A stretch of DNA of 64,000 bases from Tatumella sp. JGM118 (GCF_018257515.1 NZ_JAERJR010000003.1:1-64000); one strand, 5' to 3'. Positions 18,668-30,984 are shown, numbered from the stretch's first letter. The notes: generated by a model from the letters alone, not told the origin. Numbers and translations: made by a program.

Positions 18668-19276
18668 TTATTTTCCGGCGACCAGAGTGGCCTCTGTCAC
18701 TCGCCGGACCGGGGCAAAACTGCGACGATGAAAAGGCGTCGCGCCTAATAACGCCAGTTTTTCCAGATGGTAAGGTGTCGGGTAGCCTTTATGCTTAGCA
18801 AAGCCATACTCCGGAAACAGCGTATCCAGCTCTGCCATTTCACGGTCGCGGGTGACTTTAGCCAGGATAGAGGCCGCACTGATTTCTGCCACCAGACTAT
18901 CCCCTTTGACCACCGACTGCGCTGCCATCGGTAATACGGGGCAACGGTTACCATCAATCAGGACCATATCCGGCCGGACACTGAGTCCGGCAACAGCACG
19001 CTGCATCGCCAGCAGGGTAGCATGCAGGATATTCAGCTGGTCGATCTCTTCAGGCTCAGCCCGTCCAAGACTCCAGCATAACGCTTTCTCTTTAATTTCG
19101 TCGTACAGCGCTAAGCGGCGCTTTTCGGTCAGTTTCTTGGAATCTGCCAGCCCCTGAATGGGCTGCGCGGGATCCAGTATCACCGCAGCGGTCACCACGG
19201 CACCCACCAGCGGCCCGCGCCCGACTTCATCCACACCGGCAATACAGTGTGCCTGCGGGTAGATAAACGAATTCAT
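18668..19276 (-). CDS. rnhB: Ribonuclease HII
   Basis: RNase HII incises DNA 5' of misincorporated ribonucleotides. The catalytic acidic residues appear in [13 protein letters not shown] (Asp-Glu) and VLIDGN, with a further Asp in KVTRDREM. Length is 202 (E. coli 198). The start overlaps the lpxB stop by 4 bp. Confidence 0.97.
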   Translation of the reverse strand: MNSFIYPQAHCIAGVDEVGRGPLVGAVVTAAVILDPAQPIQGLADSKKLTEKRRLALYDEIKEKALCWSLGRAEPEEIDQLNILHATLLAMQRAVAGLSVRPDMVLIDGNRCPVLPMAAQSVVKGDSLVAEISAASILAKVTRDREMAELDTLFPEYGFAKHKGYPTPYHLEKLALLGATPFHRRSFAPVRRVTEATLVAGK

Positions 19277-20418
19277 TGTGTTAACTCCAGCACAGCCTGT
19301 GCTGCCTGTTCATCCGCGTTCCAGCGGATCTGTTGATGCATTTCAGCAAACGTTTCCAGCAGTGCCGTTCGCTCGGGACCCTGATGAAGCAGCGGATCCA
19401 GCGCCCGGGCGAGCAGTTCAGGCTGACATTCATCCTGCAGCAACTCCCGCACCAGTTCTTTTCCGGCTAACAGATTCGGTAACGACACCCATTCTGTTTT
19501 TACCAGCCGCTTCGCCAGCCAGAAAGTGAAAGGTTTCATACGATACCCTACCACCATCGGACACTTCGCCAGCATACACTCGAGGGCAGCCGTGCCGGAG
19601 GCCAGAATAGCCGCATCACTGGCTATCATGACATCACGAGCCTGCCCTTCCGTCAGATGTAACACCAGTTCGGGGGCAACCTCAGCTTTAATCTCTTCAA
19701 ATTGCGCACGACGTCGGGCATTGACCATCGGAACCACAATCTCCAGTGCCGGATAGGTCTGCCGCAGTATTTGCGCGGCTTTCAGGAAATCGGCGCTCAG
19801 CATCTCAACTTCAGCTTTTCTGCTGCCCGGTAAGAGTGCCAGGCAGAGGGCGTCAGGAGGGAGAGACAAACGTGCACGGGCCGCTTGTTTATCCGGTTGC
19901 AGCGGAATGCTGTCGGCCATTGTATGACCAATAAAACGGCAAGGCACCTGAAACTTATCGTAGAAGGCTTTTTCAAAGGGCAGAAAGGCCAGCACCAGAT
20001 CGGTGTTACGACCGATTTTAAATACCCGCTTCTGCCGCCATGCCCACACTGACGGGCTGACATAGTGAATGGTCCGGATACCTGCACGTTTCAGGCGCCC
20101 TTCCAGCGGAATATTGAAATCCGGCGCATCGATGCCGACAAAGACATCGGGCCGGAGCGCGGTGAGTCGTTGGGTCAGATCCCGGCGGATTTTCAGCAGA
20201 CGGGGAAGACGCCCCAGGACTTCAACAATCCCCATCACGGCCAGCTCTTCCATTTCATACCATGCTTCACACCCTTCCGCCTGCATCAGGGGACCGGCGA
20301 CACCCACAAAGCGGATATCAGGATGTTTTGCTTTAAGAGCCCGGATAAGGCCTGCACCAAGAATATCGCCGGAGGTTTCCCCGGCGATAAGTGCAACAGT
20401 CAGTGGACGCATCGCCAT
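19273..20418 (-). CDS. lpxB: Lipid-A-disaccharide synthase
   Basis: LpxB is a GT19 glycosyltransferase. It joins UDP-2,3-diacylglucosamine and lipid X to form the beta-1,6 lipid A disaccharide on the inner leaflet. The N-terminal block [14 protein letters not shown], the [10 protein letters not shown] segment and the nucleotide-binding [10 protein letters not shown] block are intact. Length is 381 (E. coli 382). It is packed 3 bp behind lpxA and overlaps rnhB. Confidence 0.98.
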   Translation of the reverse strand: MAMRPLTVALIAGETSGDILGAGLIRALKAKHPDIRFVGVAGPLMQAEGCEAWYEMEELAVMGIVEVLGRLPRLLKIRRDLTQRLTALRPDVFVGIDAPDFNIPLEGRLKRAGIRTIHYVSPSVWAWRQKRVFKIGRNTDLVLAFLPFEKAFYDKFQVPCRFIGHTMADSIPLQPDKQAARARLSLPPDALCLALLPGSRKAEVEMLSADFLKAAQILRQTYPALEIVVPMVNARRRAQFEEIKAEVAPELVLHLTEGQARDVMIASDAAILASGTAALECMLAKCPMVVGYRMKPFTFWLAKRLVKTEWVSLPNLLAGKELVRELLQDECQPELLARALDPLLHQGPERTALLETFAEMHQQIRWNADEQAAQAVLELTQ

Positions 20419-20421
20419 TCG

Positions 20422-21210
20422 TTACCGGATAAGCCCACGGGTAGAACGGGCGAAGAAATCATAGAAAGGCTGGACTTCAGTATGGGCCTTCGCAAGGGCT
20501 TCAATCTCTGGCTTCACTTCATCCAGGGTCTTGCCACTGCGATACAGAAGCTTGTAAGCATTACGAATAGCGTGCAGAGCTTCTTTACTGAAACCACGGC
20601 GTTTCAGACCTTCAATATTGATACCGAACGGTGTGGCGTGGTTCCCCTGTGCAATCACATAAGGAGGAACATCCTGAGCCACTCCGGAACAACCGCCGAC
20701 CATGACATGCGCACCGATAGTGCACCACTGATGGACTGCCGTCATCCCGCCAATAATCGCAAAATCATCAACCGTCACATGCCCGGCAAGTGTTGCATTG
20801 TTCGCAAAGATACAGCGGTTACCAATCTGACAGTCATGAGCGATGTGAGTATTCACCATCAACAGGTTATCGCTGCCGACAACCGTCACACCGCCACCCT
20901 GAGCCGTTCCGCGATGAATGGTCACACTCTCACGAATACGGTTGCGATCGCCGATGACAACCCGGGTCTCTTCTTTCGCGTATTTCAGATCCTGGTTCAC
21001 TTCACCAATAGAGGCAAACTGATAGATCTCGTTCTCTTTACCAATGCGGGTATGTCCGTTAATGACAATATGAGAGTTCAGGACAGTGCCTTCACCAATC
21101 TCAACATTGGGTCCGATGACGCAGAACGGTCCGATGCGGACCCCGGGTCCGATAATTGCGCCTTCTTCAATGACAGAAGAAGGATGGATGCTGGCGGTTT
21201 TATCAATCAC
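20422..21210 (-). CDS. lpxA: UDP-N-acetylglucosamine O-acyltransferase
   Basis: LpxA transfers 3-hydroxymyristate from ACP to UDP-GlcNAc, the first step of lipid A synthesis. It is a left-handed beta-helix trimer of hexapeptide repeats. The catalytic His is in GGMTAVHQW. The GTG start at 21210, one base after the fabZ stop, gives 262 residues, the E. coli length; E. coli lpxA also starts with GTG. An upstream in-frame ATG at 21234 lies inside fabZ. Confidence 0.96.
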   Translation of the reverse strand: MIDKTASIHPSSVIEEGAIIGPGVRIGPFCVIGPNVEIGEGTVLNSHIVINGHTRIGKENEIYQFASIGEVNQDLKYAKEETRVVIGDRNRIRESVTIHRGTAQGGGVTVVGSDNLLMVNTHIAHDCQIGNRCIFANNATLAGHVTVDDFAIIGGMTAVHQWCTIGAHVMVGGCSGVAQDVPPYVIAQGNHATPFGINIEGLKRRGFSKEALHAIRNAYKLLYRSGKTLDEVKPEIEALAKAHTEVQPFYDFFARSTRGLIR

Positions 21211-21211
21211 G

Positions 21212-21667
21212 TTATGACTCCCGGCTACGGGCACACATCATTGTTGCTTCACAAACAACCTTGCCATCTACAGTAGCAACGCCGCTGAAGCGCGTCAAAC
21301 CACGACGGGTTTTTTCAAAAGTCACTTCCATCACCATCTGGTCTCCCGGGACGACAGGACGCTTGAAACGTGCGTTATCGATACCTGCGAAGTAGTACAG
21401 CTCGCCGGGTTCCAGTTTTCCTACGCTTTTGAACGCCAGGATACCGGTGGCCTGAGCCATCGCTTCCAGAATTAACACACCAGGAAAAATTGGCTTACCC
21501 GGGAAATGCCCCTGGAAGAAAGGCTCATTCACAGTCACGTTTTTAACGGCCCGCAAATATTTGTGTGGTTCAAAATCCAGAACACGATCAACCAGCAAAA
21601 ACGGATAGCGGTGTGGCAGCAGTTCCAGAATCTCTTCAATTTGCAGAGTATGTATTTCAGTAGTCAA
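21212..21667 (-). CDS. fabZ: 3-hydroxyacyl-[acyl-carrier-protein] dehydratase
   Basis: FabZ removes water from 3-hydroxyacyl-ACP in fatty acid elongation and competes with LpxA for 3-hydroxymyristoyl-ACP. It has a hotdog fold of 151 residues. The catalytic His lies in [11 protein letters not shown] and the Glu in LILEAMAQ. It sits between lpxD and lpxA, as in other enterobacteria. Confidence 0.98.
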   Translation of the reverse strand: MTTEIHTLQIEEILELLPHRYPFLLVDRVLDFEPHKYLRAVKNVTVNEPFFQGHFPGKPIFPGVLILEAMAQATGILAFKSVGKLEPGELYYFAGIDNARFKRPVVPGDQMVMEVTFEKTRRGLTRFSGVATVDGKVVCEATMMCARSRES

Positions 21668-21834
21668 AATACTCTTCCTGTCCTAAAAATCTGTTATCAA
21701 TAATAACACGACCTGCATGTTCAATTGATACATCGCAGGTCGCAAATATAAAAAGTGTCGGGCCAGCGCGAAGAACCATGGAACCCGGGGAGTAACTCCG
21801 GGAGATTCCGTGACGCTTACCGGTTAAGTTATGG

Positions 21835-22860
21835 TTAGTTATCTTTACCGGTTTTACGCTCGATAGCTTTCAGGCGTTTGTTCATATCATCGATATTCAT
21901 GACCAGGGCCGCGGTCTTACGCCAGGCTTTATTTGCCTGCAGCGGTATCCCTGAAGAATAGACGCCCGGTTCAGTGATAGGTCGCATGACCATCCCCATT
22001 CCGGTGACCGTTACTTTATCACAAATTTCCATATGACCATTGATTACACTGGCGCCACCAATCATACAGTAACGGCCAATTTTCAGGCTTCCCGCCATAA
22101 TCACACCACCAGCAACCGCCGTATTGTCGCCAATTATGACATTGTGCGCAATCTGGCATTGGTTATCGATGATAACTCCGTTACCAATTTGGGTATTATC
22201 CAGCGCGCCGCGGTCAATCGTCGTACAGGCACCAATCTCTACGCGGTCGCCGATGATCACCGAGCCCAGTTGCGGGATCTTCACCCAATTGCCACGATCA
22301 TTGGCATAACCGAAGCCATCAGCACCGATCACCGTTCCTGACTGCACCAGACAATTTTCGCCGATAACCACTTCATGATAAACAGAAACGTTAGCCCACA
22401 GGCGCGTACCTGCCCCGATCCGCGTCTTTTTACCGACAAAACAACCTGCCCCGATCACGACATTATCACCCAGTTCTGCACCGGATTCGATAACAGCATT
22501 CGCCCCGATAGCCACATTAGTCCCCAGACGGGCCTGTGGAGAGACCACGGCGCCCGGGCCAATATTCTCGGCAGGCGAGGGTGTCGTATCCAGAATCTGC
22601 GCCATCCGCGCATAGGTAAGGTAGGGGTCTTTCACGACCAGTGCTGCGCTTGGGCACCACTCCAGATCCGCTTCCGTCAGCACCACAGCATCGGCTTTAC
22701 AATGCGCGAGCTGCTCGCGGTAACGACTGTTGGCCAGGAAAGTTATTTTGCCGCCTGTGGCGGACTGCATAGAAGCAATGCCGGAGATGGCGATATCGCC
22801 ATCTCCGTGCAATTCTGCATCTAACTGCTGCGCTAAATCAGCCAGTCGAATAGATGACAT
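21835..22860 (-). CDS. lpxD: UDP-3-O-(3-hydroxymyristoyl)glucosamine N-acyltransferase
   Basis: LpxD adds the N-linked 3-hydroxymyristate in the third step of lipid A synthesis. An N-terminal uridine-binding domain (~1-100) is followed by a hexapeptide beta-helix; the catalytic His is in [14 protein letters not shown]. The start at ATG 22860 gives 341 residues, as in E. coli (ATG 22863 adds one Met). It follows skp by 3 bp. The 167 bp gap to fabZ holds a small hairpin (CCCGG...CCGGG near 21784-21802). Confidence 0.97.
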   Translation of the reverse strand: MSSIRLADLAQQLDAELHGDGDIAISGIASMQSATGGKITFLANSRYREQLAHCKADAVVLTEADLEWCPSAALVVKDPYLTYARMAQILDTTPSPAENIGPGAVVSPQARLGTNVAIGANAVIESGAELGDNVVIGAGCFVGKKTRIGAGTRLWANVSVYHEVVIGENCLVQSGTVIGADGFGYANDRGNWVKIPQLGSVIIGDRVEIGACTTIDRGALDNTQIGNGVIIDNQCQIAHNVIIGDNTAVAGGVIMAGSLKIGRYCMIGGASVINGHMEICDKVTVTGMGMVMRPITEPGVYSSGIPLQANKAWRKTAALVMNIDDMNKRLKAIERKTGKDN

Positions 22861-22863
22861 CAA

Positions 22864-23364
22864 TTATTTAACCTGTTTCAGCACGTCAGCAGTAATGTCT
22901 TTAGCATCTGCAGCATACGCTACAGCGTTAGAGTCAATCACAACGTCATACCCTTCACTGCCAGCGACTTTCTTCACTGCATCCTGAATGCGGCTCAGTA
23001 ATTTATTACGCTCTTCAGTCTGGCGACGACGATTGTCCTGTTCAAAAGCCTGAGCTTTTTCAGAGAAGCTTTCACGCTGAGCCATAAGATCTTTTTCGGT
23101 ACGGGCACGATCGCTCGCTTTCATCGTCGAGGCATTACGCTGAAAGTTCTGCATCTGAGCCTGCAGCGCGCGTTCCTGAGTCTGCAAATCAGTTGCACGA
23201 CCCTTGAACTCGTTTTCCAGCTGGCGGGCAACAGTGGCACGCTGTGGCATTTGCTGGAAAATGCTGGACACGTTGACTACTGCAATTTTGTCAGCGGCCT
23301 GCGCTGCTACAGAAGAAGCAGCCAGAGCGAGACCAAGACCTGCGGCACATAACAACTTTTTCAC
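22864..23364 (-). CDS. skp: Periplasmic chaperone Skp
   Basis: Skp (OmpH) is a trimeric, jellyfish-shaped periplasmic holdase that carries unfolded outer membrane proteins to BamA. A Sec signal peptide ends near AQA (about residues 1-23). The body is strongly helical and charged ([20 protein letters not shown] and onward), the tentacle coiled coils. Length is 166 (E. coli 161). It is co-transcribed behind bamA, with a hairpin in between. Confidence 0.97.
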   Translation of the reverse strand: MKKLLCAAGLGLALAASSVAAQAADKIAVVNVSSIFQQMPQRATVARQLENEFKGRATDLQTQERALQAQMQNFQRNASTMKASDRARTEKDLMAQRESFSEKAQAFEQDNRRRQTEERNKLLSRIQDAVKKVAGSEGYDVVIDSNAVAYAADAKDITADVLKQVK

Positions 23365-23417
23365 TATAAACTCCTTACCATCACCGTTTGTGTCTTCAAG
23401 ACACTGTTTTTGCTAAC

Positions 23418-23441
23418 GACAGGGTGTTAAACACCCCTGTC
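23418..23441 (-). other. Intercistronic hairpin between bamA and skp
   Basis: Minus strand: GACAGGGGTGTT and AACACCCTGTC form a long stem with one bulged G. There is no T-run, so it looks like an RNA-processing or attenuating hairpin that could let skp level differ from bamA. Confidence 0.5.
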
Positions 23442-23473
23442 TTGCAACTTTTTAACCTGGTCCGGGTCACCCG

Positions 23474-25888
23474 TTACCACGTATTACCGATATTGAACTG
23501 GAACTGCTCTGCCTTGTCGCCGGTATATTTCTTAACTGGCTGGGCATATGAGAACACCAGTGGCCCCAGAGGCGACATCCACTGCAGTGAAACACCGCTG
23601 GATACACGTATATCGCCAGGCTTGCTGTAATCAGGGATCCCTAATGCTTCGGTTTCTGACGTATTCTGCCAGTTAGTATCCCATACCGTACCCGCATCAA
23701 CAAACACGGAAGTCCGCAGAGAATTCGCATATTTCTCACTGACAAACGGCGTTGGCGTAATCAGCTCAAGGCTGGCAACGGCCATCGCGTTACCGCCAAC
23801 CGCATCATCAGATGAACAGATGCTGCCGGAAGAGGTTCCGCAGTTCGAATCCGTACCGTATTTATAGTAGATGGCTTTCGGCCCGATGGTATTCGAGCGG
23901 AAACCACGCACGGTACTTGAGCCGCCGGCATAGAAGTTCTCATAGAACGGCATTTCTTTCCCGCCCAGACCATCACCATAGCCCAGACGCCCCCTGCCTA
24001 ATACCACCCAGGTACGATCCTGGTTCAGTGGAACGTACTGCTGAGAGTCCAGCGTCATTTTGTAGTAGCTGTTATCTGAGCCCGGGATCGTGATTTTACC
24101 GTTCAGGTTGGTCCGGTTACCGGCGGTCGGGAAGAATCCGCGATCCAGGGTGTTATAGGTCCAGCCATAGTTAAAGGTGAAATCGTCCGTTGAATAATTA
24201 CTGTCATCGTTATCCGTTGGCAGATGTTTACCCATGGAGTCAAAATAACGCCACATCGCCACCTGAGGCTGCATGTCAGACAGGTCATTGTGCACATAAC
24301 CTAAACCAACACGAAGGGTATTATTCTCATTTACCGGGAAGCCCAGTGTGCCGTCTGTACCATAGCTGCGGTTCGTATAATCGGACAGGTCGGCATCATC
24401 AGCCTTAAAGTCGTTATAGAACACACGTCCGCCGAGGCTGACGCCATCCACGGTAAAGTACGGGTCGGTCATCGAAAGTTCGGCGTAGGTCTGGTAATCG
24501 TTTTTGGTACCACTGATCCCGACCGTATTCCCTGTCCCCATCCAGTTATCCTGGGTGACACCGACCTGGAAGCTGACACCACTTTCAGTACCGTAGCCCA
24601 CACCGATATTAAAGGTACCGGTATTACGCTCTTTGACGTTATAAATAACGTCAACCTGATCCGGTGAGCCAGGGACGCGCTGTGTATCGACATCCACGCT
24701 CTCGAAATAACCGGTACGGTTCAGACGTTCTTTGCCCTGATCGACCAGATTACTGCCCAGCCACGCCCCTTCCATCTGACGCATTTCACGGCGCAGGACA
24801 GAATCTTTGGACGTATCATTGCCGCGGAAAATAATCTTACGGACATAATAACGATTTCCGGCATCCACACTGACGTGCAGTTTTACCGTCTTATCTTTAT
24901 CGTTGATTTCCGGTTGAGTCATCACCCGCGGATACGCGTAACCATAGTTACCTAACAGCTTCTTAATGCTGTCTTCGATAGCCGTGACCTTCGCGCCACT
25001 GTATAACTCACCCGGCGGGATCTTCGCCAGATTTTCGATCTCGGCAGAATGTCCTGCCATATCACCGTTCACGACCACACCGGCAATCTTGTACTGACTG
25101 CCTTCGGTGATGTTCACCGTAATGTAAATGCCTTTTTTGTCCGGCGTCAGGCTGACCTGCGTCGAATCGATATTAAAGCGGGCATAGCCACGGTCCAGAT
25201 AGAAACTCCGTAAGGTTTCCAAATCACCGGCCAGCTTCTGCTTCTGATACTTACGATCCGCGACCACGTTCCACCATGGCACTTCATCACGTAACTGGAA
25301 GCGGGAGATCAACTCATCAGAACTGAAGGCTTTATTACCGACAATGTTAATTTGCTGAATCTTCGCCGACACCCCTTCCGTAAAGACCAGTTTCAGATCA
25401 ACACGGTTACGTGGCAGAGGCGTGACTATCGCTTTCACACTGGCGGAGTATTTACCCACGCTGTAGTAGAAATCTTCCAGACCCTTTTCGATTGAGGAGA
25501 TGGTAGTACGATCCAGCGCATCACCTACACGGACGCCGGAGGCTTCCAGGTTCTGTTTCAGCTGATCGTCTTTTACCGATTTATTTCCGGAGAAAGTGAT
25601 ACTGGCAATCGTCGGACGTTCTTTCACCTGAACAATCAGATCACCGCCTTCACGCAGCACCTGAACATCGTCGAAGTTACCGGTTGCGAAAAGTGAACGG
25701 ATAGTATTTCTGATATCATCATCATTCACCGTATCGCCAACACGAACAGGCATGCTAAGCAAGGCCGCCCCGACGGCAACTCGCTGCAGCCCTTCGAAAT
25801 GAATATCTTTCACCACGAAATTGTCTGCACCGTACACGGTGGCGCTGCTGAACAGCAGCGACGCTATGAGCAACTTTTTCATCGCCAT
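23474..25888 (-). CDS. bamA: Outer membrane protein assembly factor BamA
   Basis: BamA is the essential Omp85 insertase of outer membrane beta-barrels. A signal peptide ([20 protein letters not shown]) is followed by five POTRA domains (to ~residue 420) and a 16-strand barrel. The loop 6 motif VRGFRSN is present and the last residue is aromatic (NIGNTW). The start at ATG 25888 matches E. coli and gives 804 residues; the frame extends to 25912 without support. Loop 6 carries [13 protein letters not shown] with two Cys, comparable to the E. coli disulfide loop but shorter. It lies 49 bp after rseP. Confidence 0.98.
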   Translation of the reverse strand: MAMKKLLIASLLFSSATVYGADNFVVKDIHFEGLQRVAVGAALLSMPVRVGDTVNDDDIRNTIRSLFATGNFDDVQVLREGGDLIVQVKERPTIASITFSGNKSVKDDQLKQNLEASGVRVGDALDRTTISSIEKGLEDFYYSVGKYSASVKAIVTPLPRNRVDLKLVFTEGVSAKIQQINIVGNKAFSSDELISRFQLRDEVPWWNVVADRKYQKQKLAGDLETLRSFYLDRGYARFNIDSTQVSLTPDKKGIYITVNITEGSQYKIAGVVVNGDMAGHSAEIENLAKIPPGELYSGAKVTAIEDSIKKLLGNYGYAYPRVMTQPEINDKDKTVKLHVSVDAGNRYYVRKIIFRGNDTSKDSVLRREMRQMEGAWLGSNLVDQGKERLNRTGYFESVDVDTQRVPGSPDQVDVIYNVKERNTGTFNIGVGYGTESGVSFQVGVTQDNWMGTGNTVGISGTKNDYQTYAELSMTDPYFTVDGVSLGGRVFYNDFKADDADLSDYTNRSYGTDGTLGFPVNENNTLRVGLGYVHNDLSDMQPQVAMWRYFDSMGKHLPTDNDDSNYSTDDFTFNYGWTYNTLDRGFFPTAGNRTNLNGKITIPGSDNSYYKMTLDSQQYVPLNQDRTWVVLGRGRLGYGDGLGGKEMPFYENFYAGGSSTVRGFRSNTIGPKAIYYKYGTDSNCGTSSGSICSSDDAVGGNAMAVASLELITPTPFVSEKYANSLRTSVFVDAGTVWDTNWQNTSETEALGIPDYSKPGDIRVSSGVSLQWMSPLGPLVFSYAQPVKKYTGDKAEQFQFNIGNTW

Positions 25889-25937
25889 CGTTATTATGCG
25901 TGTTCCTAACACATCCCCGTTCGCAGAATTCGGTTAT

Positions 25938-27293
25938 CTACAAACGTGAGAAATCATTGAAAAGTGCAAGACCCATTAATAACACCAGCGCAATCGAGCC
26001 AATGCGATAACTGAAGTCCTGAACTCGCTCAGACACTGGTCCACCTTTGATCTTCTCAATCAACAGGAAAAGCAAATGCCCACCATCTAACACCGGTAAC
26101 GGGACAAGGTTAATTATCCCCAGATTGACACTAATCAACGCCAAAAACATCAAATAGTATATCATTCCGTATTCTGCCGATATCCCTGCGCCTTGCGCTA
26201 TAGAAATCGGCCCGCTGAGATTTTTCAGCTTAATATCACCGGTTACTAATTTCCCCAGCATCGACGCTGTCAGTTTCACCAGCTGCCAGGTTTTTACCCC
26301 TGCTTCGCCTATGGCGACGACAGGTCCGTATTGCCGTAAGGTCTTATATTGATCAGCAAGAGGCTGAACGCGCGGGATAACCCCGGCGAATCCTTCTTCT
26401 TTCTGACCCACTGTTTTCACCGACGGTGTCAGTGTTAACGTCCGGAGCCCCCCTTCACGTTCAACGTCTAACGCTAAAGGTTTTCCGGGATTATCTCTGA
26501 CCCCGGCCACAAACCTTTGCCAGTTCACCACAGGCTCACCGTCGACTTTAACGATCCTGTCTCCGGCTTGCAAACCTGCCTGTGCCGCAGGTGAATTTTT
26601 TTGCACCTCTGCAAGGGTGGTTTCAATCACCGGACCTTTAGGGACAATCCCTAAAGATAACACGGGATCCTGCTTTTCCGGGTCAAAGACCCAGTGACGC
26701 AGGTCCAGATGTTTTTCAACGGTGACGGATTGCCCGAACGTTTCGAGGGTAACATTGACGCCACTGTCGCCAATTTTCCCCATCAATGCCATACGGACAG
26801 CATCCCAGTCAGGCGTTTCGATACCATCAATCGCTTTAAGTTCCATTCCGGGCTGAATTTGAGCGTGTTGAGCAATCGAATTGTTGATTATTTCGCCAGT
26901 GACCGGTTTTATGCCTGGCACACCGTGCATAAAAACCAGCCAGTAGGCAAACAGCGCGAAGATAAAGTTAGCGACAGGGCCAGCAGCCACGATGGCCGCT
27001 CGCTGAGAGAGAGTTTTGCGGGTAAATGCTTCATGCAGCCTGGCGGCAGGAACCTCCCCTGCCCGCTCATCCAGCATTTTAACGTATCCCCCGAGCGGGA
27101 TTAGCGCGAGTACATACTCCGTGCCCTGTTTATCTTTTTTACGCCATAGGGCAGGGCCAAAGCCGATAGAGAAACGCTCGACCCAGACACCACAACGCCG
27201 TGCCACCCAAAAATGGCCGAATTCGTGGACGGTAATCAAAATCCCCAGTGCCACTACGAATGCGCCAAGACTCCAGAGTATGCTGCCCATCAC
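25938..27293 (-). CDS. rseP: Site-2 intramembrane protease RseP
   Basis: RseP cuts the anti-sigma factor RseA within the membrane after DegS, releasing sigma-E, and also clears signal peptide remnants. The zinc motif HEFGH is in the first helix and the third ligand region is LPVLDGGHL. Two tandem PDZ domains lie in the periplasmic part (about 115-310). Length is 451 (E. coli 450). The gene sits next to bamA, whose clients generate the signal it transduces; degP at 39316 has a sigma-E-type promoter. Confidence 0.98.
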   Translation of the reverse strand: MMGSILWSLGAFVVALGILITVHEFGHFWVARRCGVWVERFSIGFGPALWRKKDKQGTEYVLALIPLGGYVKMLDERAGEVPAARLHEAFTRKTLSQRAAIVAAGPVANFIFALFAYWLVFMHGVPGIKPVTGEIINNSIAQHAQIQPGMELKAIDGIETPDWDAVRMALMGKIGDSGVNVTLETFGQSVTVEKHLDLRHWVFDPEKQDPVLSLGIVPKGPVIETTLAEVQKNSPAAQAGLQAGDRIVKVDGEPVVNWQRFVAGVRDNPGKPLALDVEREGGLRTLTLTPSVKTVGQKEEGFAGVIPRVQPLADQYKTLRQYGPVVAIGEAGVKTWQLVKLTASMLGKLVTGDIKLKNLSGPISIAQGAGISAEYGMIYYLMFLALISVNLGIINLVPLPVLDGGHLLFLLIEKIKGGPVSERVQDFSYRIGSIALVLLMGLALFNDFSRL

Positions 27294-27302
27294 GACACAT
27301 CC

Positions 27303-28160
27303 TTAAGCTACATGGAAAACCAAAAGCAATAAACAGGCAAAAACAGGGATCGCGGCGGTCAGGCTGTCGATTCTGTCAAGGATGCCGCCATGCCCCGGGA
27401 TCAGATTACCGCTGTCTTTGATGCCGGCTTCACGCTTAAACATGCTTTCGGTGAGATCACCCAGCACAGACGCCAGCGTAGCAATAATGGCGCAAATCAG
27501 CAAAGTACGACTGTCTACCGTCAGGGGAGCCAGCAGGGAAAATACCCAGGCAATCACCGCAGAAGAAATCAGGCCACCGGCAAAGCCTTCCCAGGTCTTT
27601 CCGGGAGACACTTTCGGTGCCAGTTTATGACGACCAAAGAGTTTCCCGAACATGTAAGCCCCGGAATCCGCTCCCCAGACCAGTAACATGACAAACAACA
27701 GCCACCAGGCCCCGGCGAAGTGATCACTGTTATAGTGATACTGCCGTAGCGCGACCATTCCCCAAAAGAAAGGAACCAGCGTCAGCGCACCGAAAGCCAG
27801 TCGCAGAAATCGGGATTGCCGCCACAGAGAAGCGGAGGCCGGATAAAACAGAACCAGCACCAGGGCAACGGTCCACCAGCTCAGAGAAACCCAGAGGGAG
27901 AGCGCCACCGGAGGTTGATAGATGTCACTCTGGTAAGATGGCAGAGAAAATATCATCAATGAAAGCAGCAGACCAAACAGTACGGCAACCCATACCCGTG
28001 GTCCGGTTTGCTTAAACCCTGCAAACTGCGCCCATTCCCAGGCGGCCAGCATGCAGATAACCAGAACGATAATTTTGAAACCGATCGGCGGTAACCAAAA
28101 TAATGCAATGATTACCAGCGGTATCAGTATCATCGCGGTAATCAAACGTGACTTTAACAA
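27303..28160 (-). CDS. cdsA: Phosphatidate cytidylyltransferase
   Basis: CdsA makes CDP-diacylglycerol from phosphatidate and CTP, the branch point of phospholipid synthesis. It is a polytopic inner-membrane protein. The family signature lies near the C-terminus in LGDLTESMFKREAGIKDSG, followed by LIPGHGGILDRIDS. Length is 285, as in E. coli. It is tightly packed between uppS and rseP. Confidence 0.98.
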   Translation of the reverse strand: MLKSRLITAMILIPLVIIALFWLPPIGFKIIVLVICMLAAWEWAQFAGFKQTGPRVWVAVLFGLLLSLMIFSLPSYQSDIYQPPVALSLWVSLSWWTVALVLVLFYPASASLWRQSRFLRLAFGALTLVPFFWGMVALRQYHYNSDHFAGAWWLLFVMLLVWGADSGAYMFGKLFGRHKLAPKVSPGKTWEGFAGGLISSAVIAWVFSLLAPLTVDSRTLLICAIIATLASVLGDLTESMFKREAGIKDSGNLIPGHGGILDRIDSLTAAIPVFACLLLLVFHVA

Positions 28161-28178
28161 AGGTTACCCCCGGTCCAT

Positions 28179-28931
28179 TTATGCGCCATCGGGTGCTGCA
28201 CCGCCAAAACGGCGCTCTCGTTGAGAGAAGGCATCCAGCGCACCCTGAAATACTTGTTCATCGAAATCGGGCCAGAGAACATCACTAAAATAAAACTCTG
28301 CGTAAGCAACCTGCCACAGCAGAAAATTACTAATCCGATGCTCTCCCCCAGTCCTTATCACTAAATCAACCGGAGACAGATGGCATAAGCAGAGCTGCTC
28401 TCCCAGCATTTCTTCCGTGATATCTTCAGGGCATAACTGCCCCTGCTGTACTCTGCTCGCCAGTTGCCGGACACCGTCAATAATATCCCAGCGGCCGCCA
28501 TAGTTTGCAGCAACATTCAGCGTCAGACCGGTATTCTGAGCGGTCAGTGACTCCGCATTACGGATACGCTCCTGAATTCGCGGACTAAAACGTTGCATAT
28601 CACCGATGATTTTCAGGCGAACATTGTTTTTATGCAGGCTTTTCACTTCGCTGTCGAGCGCCCAGACGAAGAGTTCCATTAATGCAGAAACCTCCGGCTC
28701 AGGACGGTTCCAGTTTTCACTACTGAATGCATACAGGGTCAGTGCTTCCATCTCACAGGTGACAGCAAATTTTACTGCGCGCCTGACAGCTTTCGCACCG
28801 GCCCGGTGTCCCGATATACGTAACTTTCCCTGGTTTTTCGCCCAGCGCCCGTTGCCATCCATGATGATAGCAACATGCCGCGGCAGCGCCCTGTATGTGT
28901 CAGGAGTGTTTTGTTGATATAGGGACGACAT
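28179..28931 (-). CDS. uppS: Undecaprenyl diphosphate synthase
   Basis: UppS (IspU) condenses eight isopentenyl units onto farnesyl diphosphate to give the C55 lipid carrier for peptidoglycan and O-antigen. The catalytic Asp lies in IIMDGNGRWA, and the substrate Arg residues in DLVIRTGGEHRISNFLLWQ. The start at ATG 28931 (MSSLYQQN) gives 250 residues; a longer frame to 29003 runs into the promoter region. Its partner cdsA follows after 18 bp. Confidence 0.96.
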   Translation of the reverse strand: MSSLYQQNTPDTYRALPRHVAIIMDGNGRWAKNQGKLRISGHRAGAKAVRRAVKFAVTCEMEALTLYAFSSENWNRPEPEVSALMELFVWALDSEVKSLHKNNVRLKIIGDMQRFSPRIQERIRNAESLTAQNTGLTLNVAANYGGRWDIIDGVRQLASRVQQGQLCPEDITEEMLGEQLCLCHLSPVDLVIRTGGEHRISNFLLWQVAYAEFYFSDVLWPDFDEQVFQGALDAFSQRERRFGGAAPDGA

Positions 28932-29105
28932 AATGCGTATTAAATTCCTTTCATCAGAGAGCCAGATATCTCTGAATACTTTCTGCCCGCAAAAATCTTT
29001 CACCCTGGGAAACGGGTAAAAGCCCTCACACGCATCTTAAATATCAGCGTGTGACTATACCATTTTCGCCTGATTCGGACAAATAGCAGCTAAACAAACC
29101 GGTGA

Positions 29106-30296
29106 TTACAACGTCGCCAGCAGATTGCCCGCAATCCGCCGGGCCTGCTTATCGATCTCCATAACCGCCTCCACGCAGTCAGGGTCCGTAAACTGTACGG
29201 TCTCCAGCACCTGATGGTTGAGGACAGCAATATCTGTAAAGCGGATATGCCCGTTAAGGAATGCCTCGACAGCTATCTCATTGGCCGCATTCAGCGCCGT
29301 GGTCGATGCCTGACCTGCAGCACACGCGTCTATTGCCAGCTTCAGGCAAGGATAACGTTGGTAGTCCGGCGCCAGGAATGTCAGGGCTCCGATGCTGGTG
29401 AAATCCAGGGGTTCCACCGGGGTCGGTATTCTGTCAGGCCATGCCATAGAATGTGCGATAGGTGTGCGCATATCAGGAGAACCTAACTGGGCCAGTACAC
29501 TGCCATCACAATAACGTACCATTGAATGGATAACAGACTGCGGGTGAATAACCACTTCCATTTGCGAATCAGTCGCATTGAAAAGCCAGCGAGCTTCAAT
29601 GTATTCAAGACCTTTATTCATCATAGTGGCCGAATCAACCGATATTTTTCTGCCCATTGACCAGTTCGGATGGGCACATGCCTGCGCCGGGGTCATTGCG
29701 GATAATCCGGTCAGCGGCACATCACGAAACGGGCCACCGGAGCCGGTCAGAATAACGGAATCAACACCACTATTACGCAGGTCAGCGTACCCTAATTGCT
29801 GTTGTATAACAGCAGGCAAACTCTGAAAAATGGCATTGTGTTCACTGTCGACCGGCATCAGGCAAGCCCCGGAACGCCGGACTTCCTCCATAAATAACCG
29901 GCCACAAGTCACCAGCGATTCTTTATTCGCCAGCAATACCCTTTTTCCGGCACGTATGGCAGAAAGTGTCGGCAACAAACCAGAGGCACCGACAATGGCT
30001 GCCATCACCTGATCCACTTCCGGCAATGCCGCCAGTTCACAGGCAGCCTGAACGCCGGAGAGCACTTCAGTATCAACCTTCAATGCTTTCAGTCGTTCAC
30101 GCAATTCACAGGCGGCTTCTTCCGTCGCCATTGCGGCGTAAGCTGGCCTGAATTCACTGCACTGGGTCGCCATTAACGCGGCATTATTTCCCGCAACAAG
30201 GGCAGTCACCTGATATTGTTCAGGGTTTTCCCGTACCACCGACAAGGTACTGGTTCCGATAGAACCGGTCGACCCGAGTAACGTCAGACGCTTCAT
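29106..30296 (-). CDS. dxr: 1-deoxy-D-xylulose 5-phosphate reductoisomerase
   Basis: Dxr (IspC) converts DXP to MEP with NADPH, the second step of the MEP isoprenoid route that feeds UppS next door. The NADPH motif is [11 protein letters not shown] at residues 7-17, and metal ligands are in [13 protein letters not shown]. The [19 protein letters not shown] block is intact. The start at ATG 30296 gives 396 residues (E. coli 398). Confidence 0.98.
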   Translation of the reverse strand: MKRLTLLGSTGSIGTSTLSVVRENPEQYQVTALVAGNNAALMATQCSEFRPAYAAMATEEAACELRERLKALKVDTEVLSGVQAACELAALPEVDQVMAAIVGASGLLPTLSAIRAGKRVLLANKESLVTCGRLFMEEVRRSGACLMPVDSEHNAIFQSLPAVIQQQLGYADLRNSGVDSVILTGSGGPFRDVPLTGLSAMTPAQACAHPNWSMGRKISVDSATMMNKGLEYIEARWLFNATDSQMEVVIHPQSVIHSMVRYCDGSVLAQLGSPDMRTPIAHSMAWPDRIPTPVEPLDFTSIGALTFLAPDYQRYPCLKLAIDACAAGQASTTALNAANEIAVEAFLNGHIRFTDIAVLNHQVLETVQFTDPDCVEAVMEIDKQARRIAGNLLATL

Positions 30297-30360
30297 CAAT
30301 ATATCCATCAAAAAAATTAAGGGGTAAAACAGGATTTCGGGCGGCGCGTTGAGCAATGTA

Positions 30361-30407
30361 AAACGCCGCGAAAGAAAGCCATGATGATGTCTTTCTCCGC
30401 GGCGTTT
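30361..30407 (-). terminator. Hairpin downstream of frr
   Basis: On the minus strand AAACGCCGCG and CGCGGCGTTT pair, with an inner GAAAG/CTTTC extension, followed by TTTAC. It separates frr from dxr. Confidence 0.65.
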
Positions 30408-30426
30408 ACCGGCAGCAGCACTGAGA

Positions 30427-30984
30427 TTAAAACTCCATTAACTCCGTTTCTTTCTCAGTTAATGCAGCGTCCACTTTTTTGATTGAAGCATCGGTCATCT
30501 TCTGGATGTCATCCTGTGCACGACGCTCATCATCTTCACTGATTTCTTTGTCTTTCAGTAATGCTTTAACTTTATCGTTCGCATCACGACGGACATTACG
30601 TACCGACACACGTCCCTGCTCTGCTTCACCGCGAACGATTTTAATCAGATCTTTACGGCGTTCTTCGGTCAGAGGAGGCAGAGGGACACGAATATCAGTA
30701 CCGGCTGAACTTGGGTTTAATCCTAAGTCTGAGGCCATGATGGCTTTTTCTACCGCAGGACCTAAAGAACGATCAAACACGTTAAGTTTCAGTGTGCGTG
30801 AGTCTTCAACCGTTACGTTAGCCAGCTGGCGTAAAGGCGTTGGCGTACCATAATACTCGACAACAATGCCATCCAGCAGTGAAGGAGAGGCACGTCCGGT
30901 ACGCACTTTGCCGATCGTATTTTTAAAGGCTTCTACGCATTTTTCCATGCGTACTTCAGCATCTTTTTTAATATCGTTAATCAC
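30427..30984 (-). CDS. frr: Ribosome recycling factor
   Basis: Frr splits post-termination ribosomes together with EF-G. It has 185 residues, identical in length to E. coli. The three-helix bundle segments ([10 protein letters not shown]-type loop: [20 protein letters not shown]) and the [20 protein letters not shown] block are intact. It belongs to the rpsB-tsf-pyrH-frr cluster. Confidence 0.98.
   Translation of the reverse strand: MINDIKKDAEVRMEKCVEAFKNTIGKVRTGRASPSLLDGIVVEYYGTPTPLRQLANVTVEDSRTLKLNVFDRSLGPAVEKAIMASDLGLNPSSAGTDIRVPLPPLTEERRKDLIKIVRGEAEQGRVSVRNVRRDANDKVKALLKDKEISEDDERRAQDDIQKMTDASIKKVDAALTEKETELMEF

Noticed and set aside
20065-21276. 403-codon open frame on the plus strand over lpxB, lpxA and fabZ
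   Set aside because: Antisense to three essential, well-matched genes; its composition reflects their codon bias.
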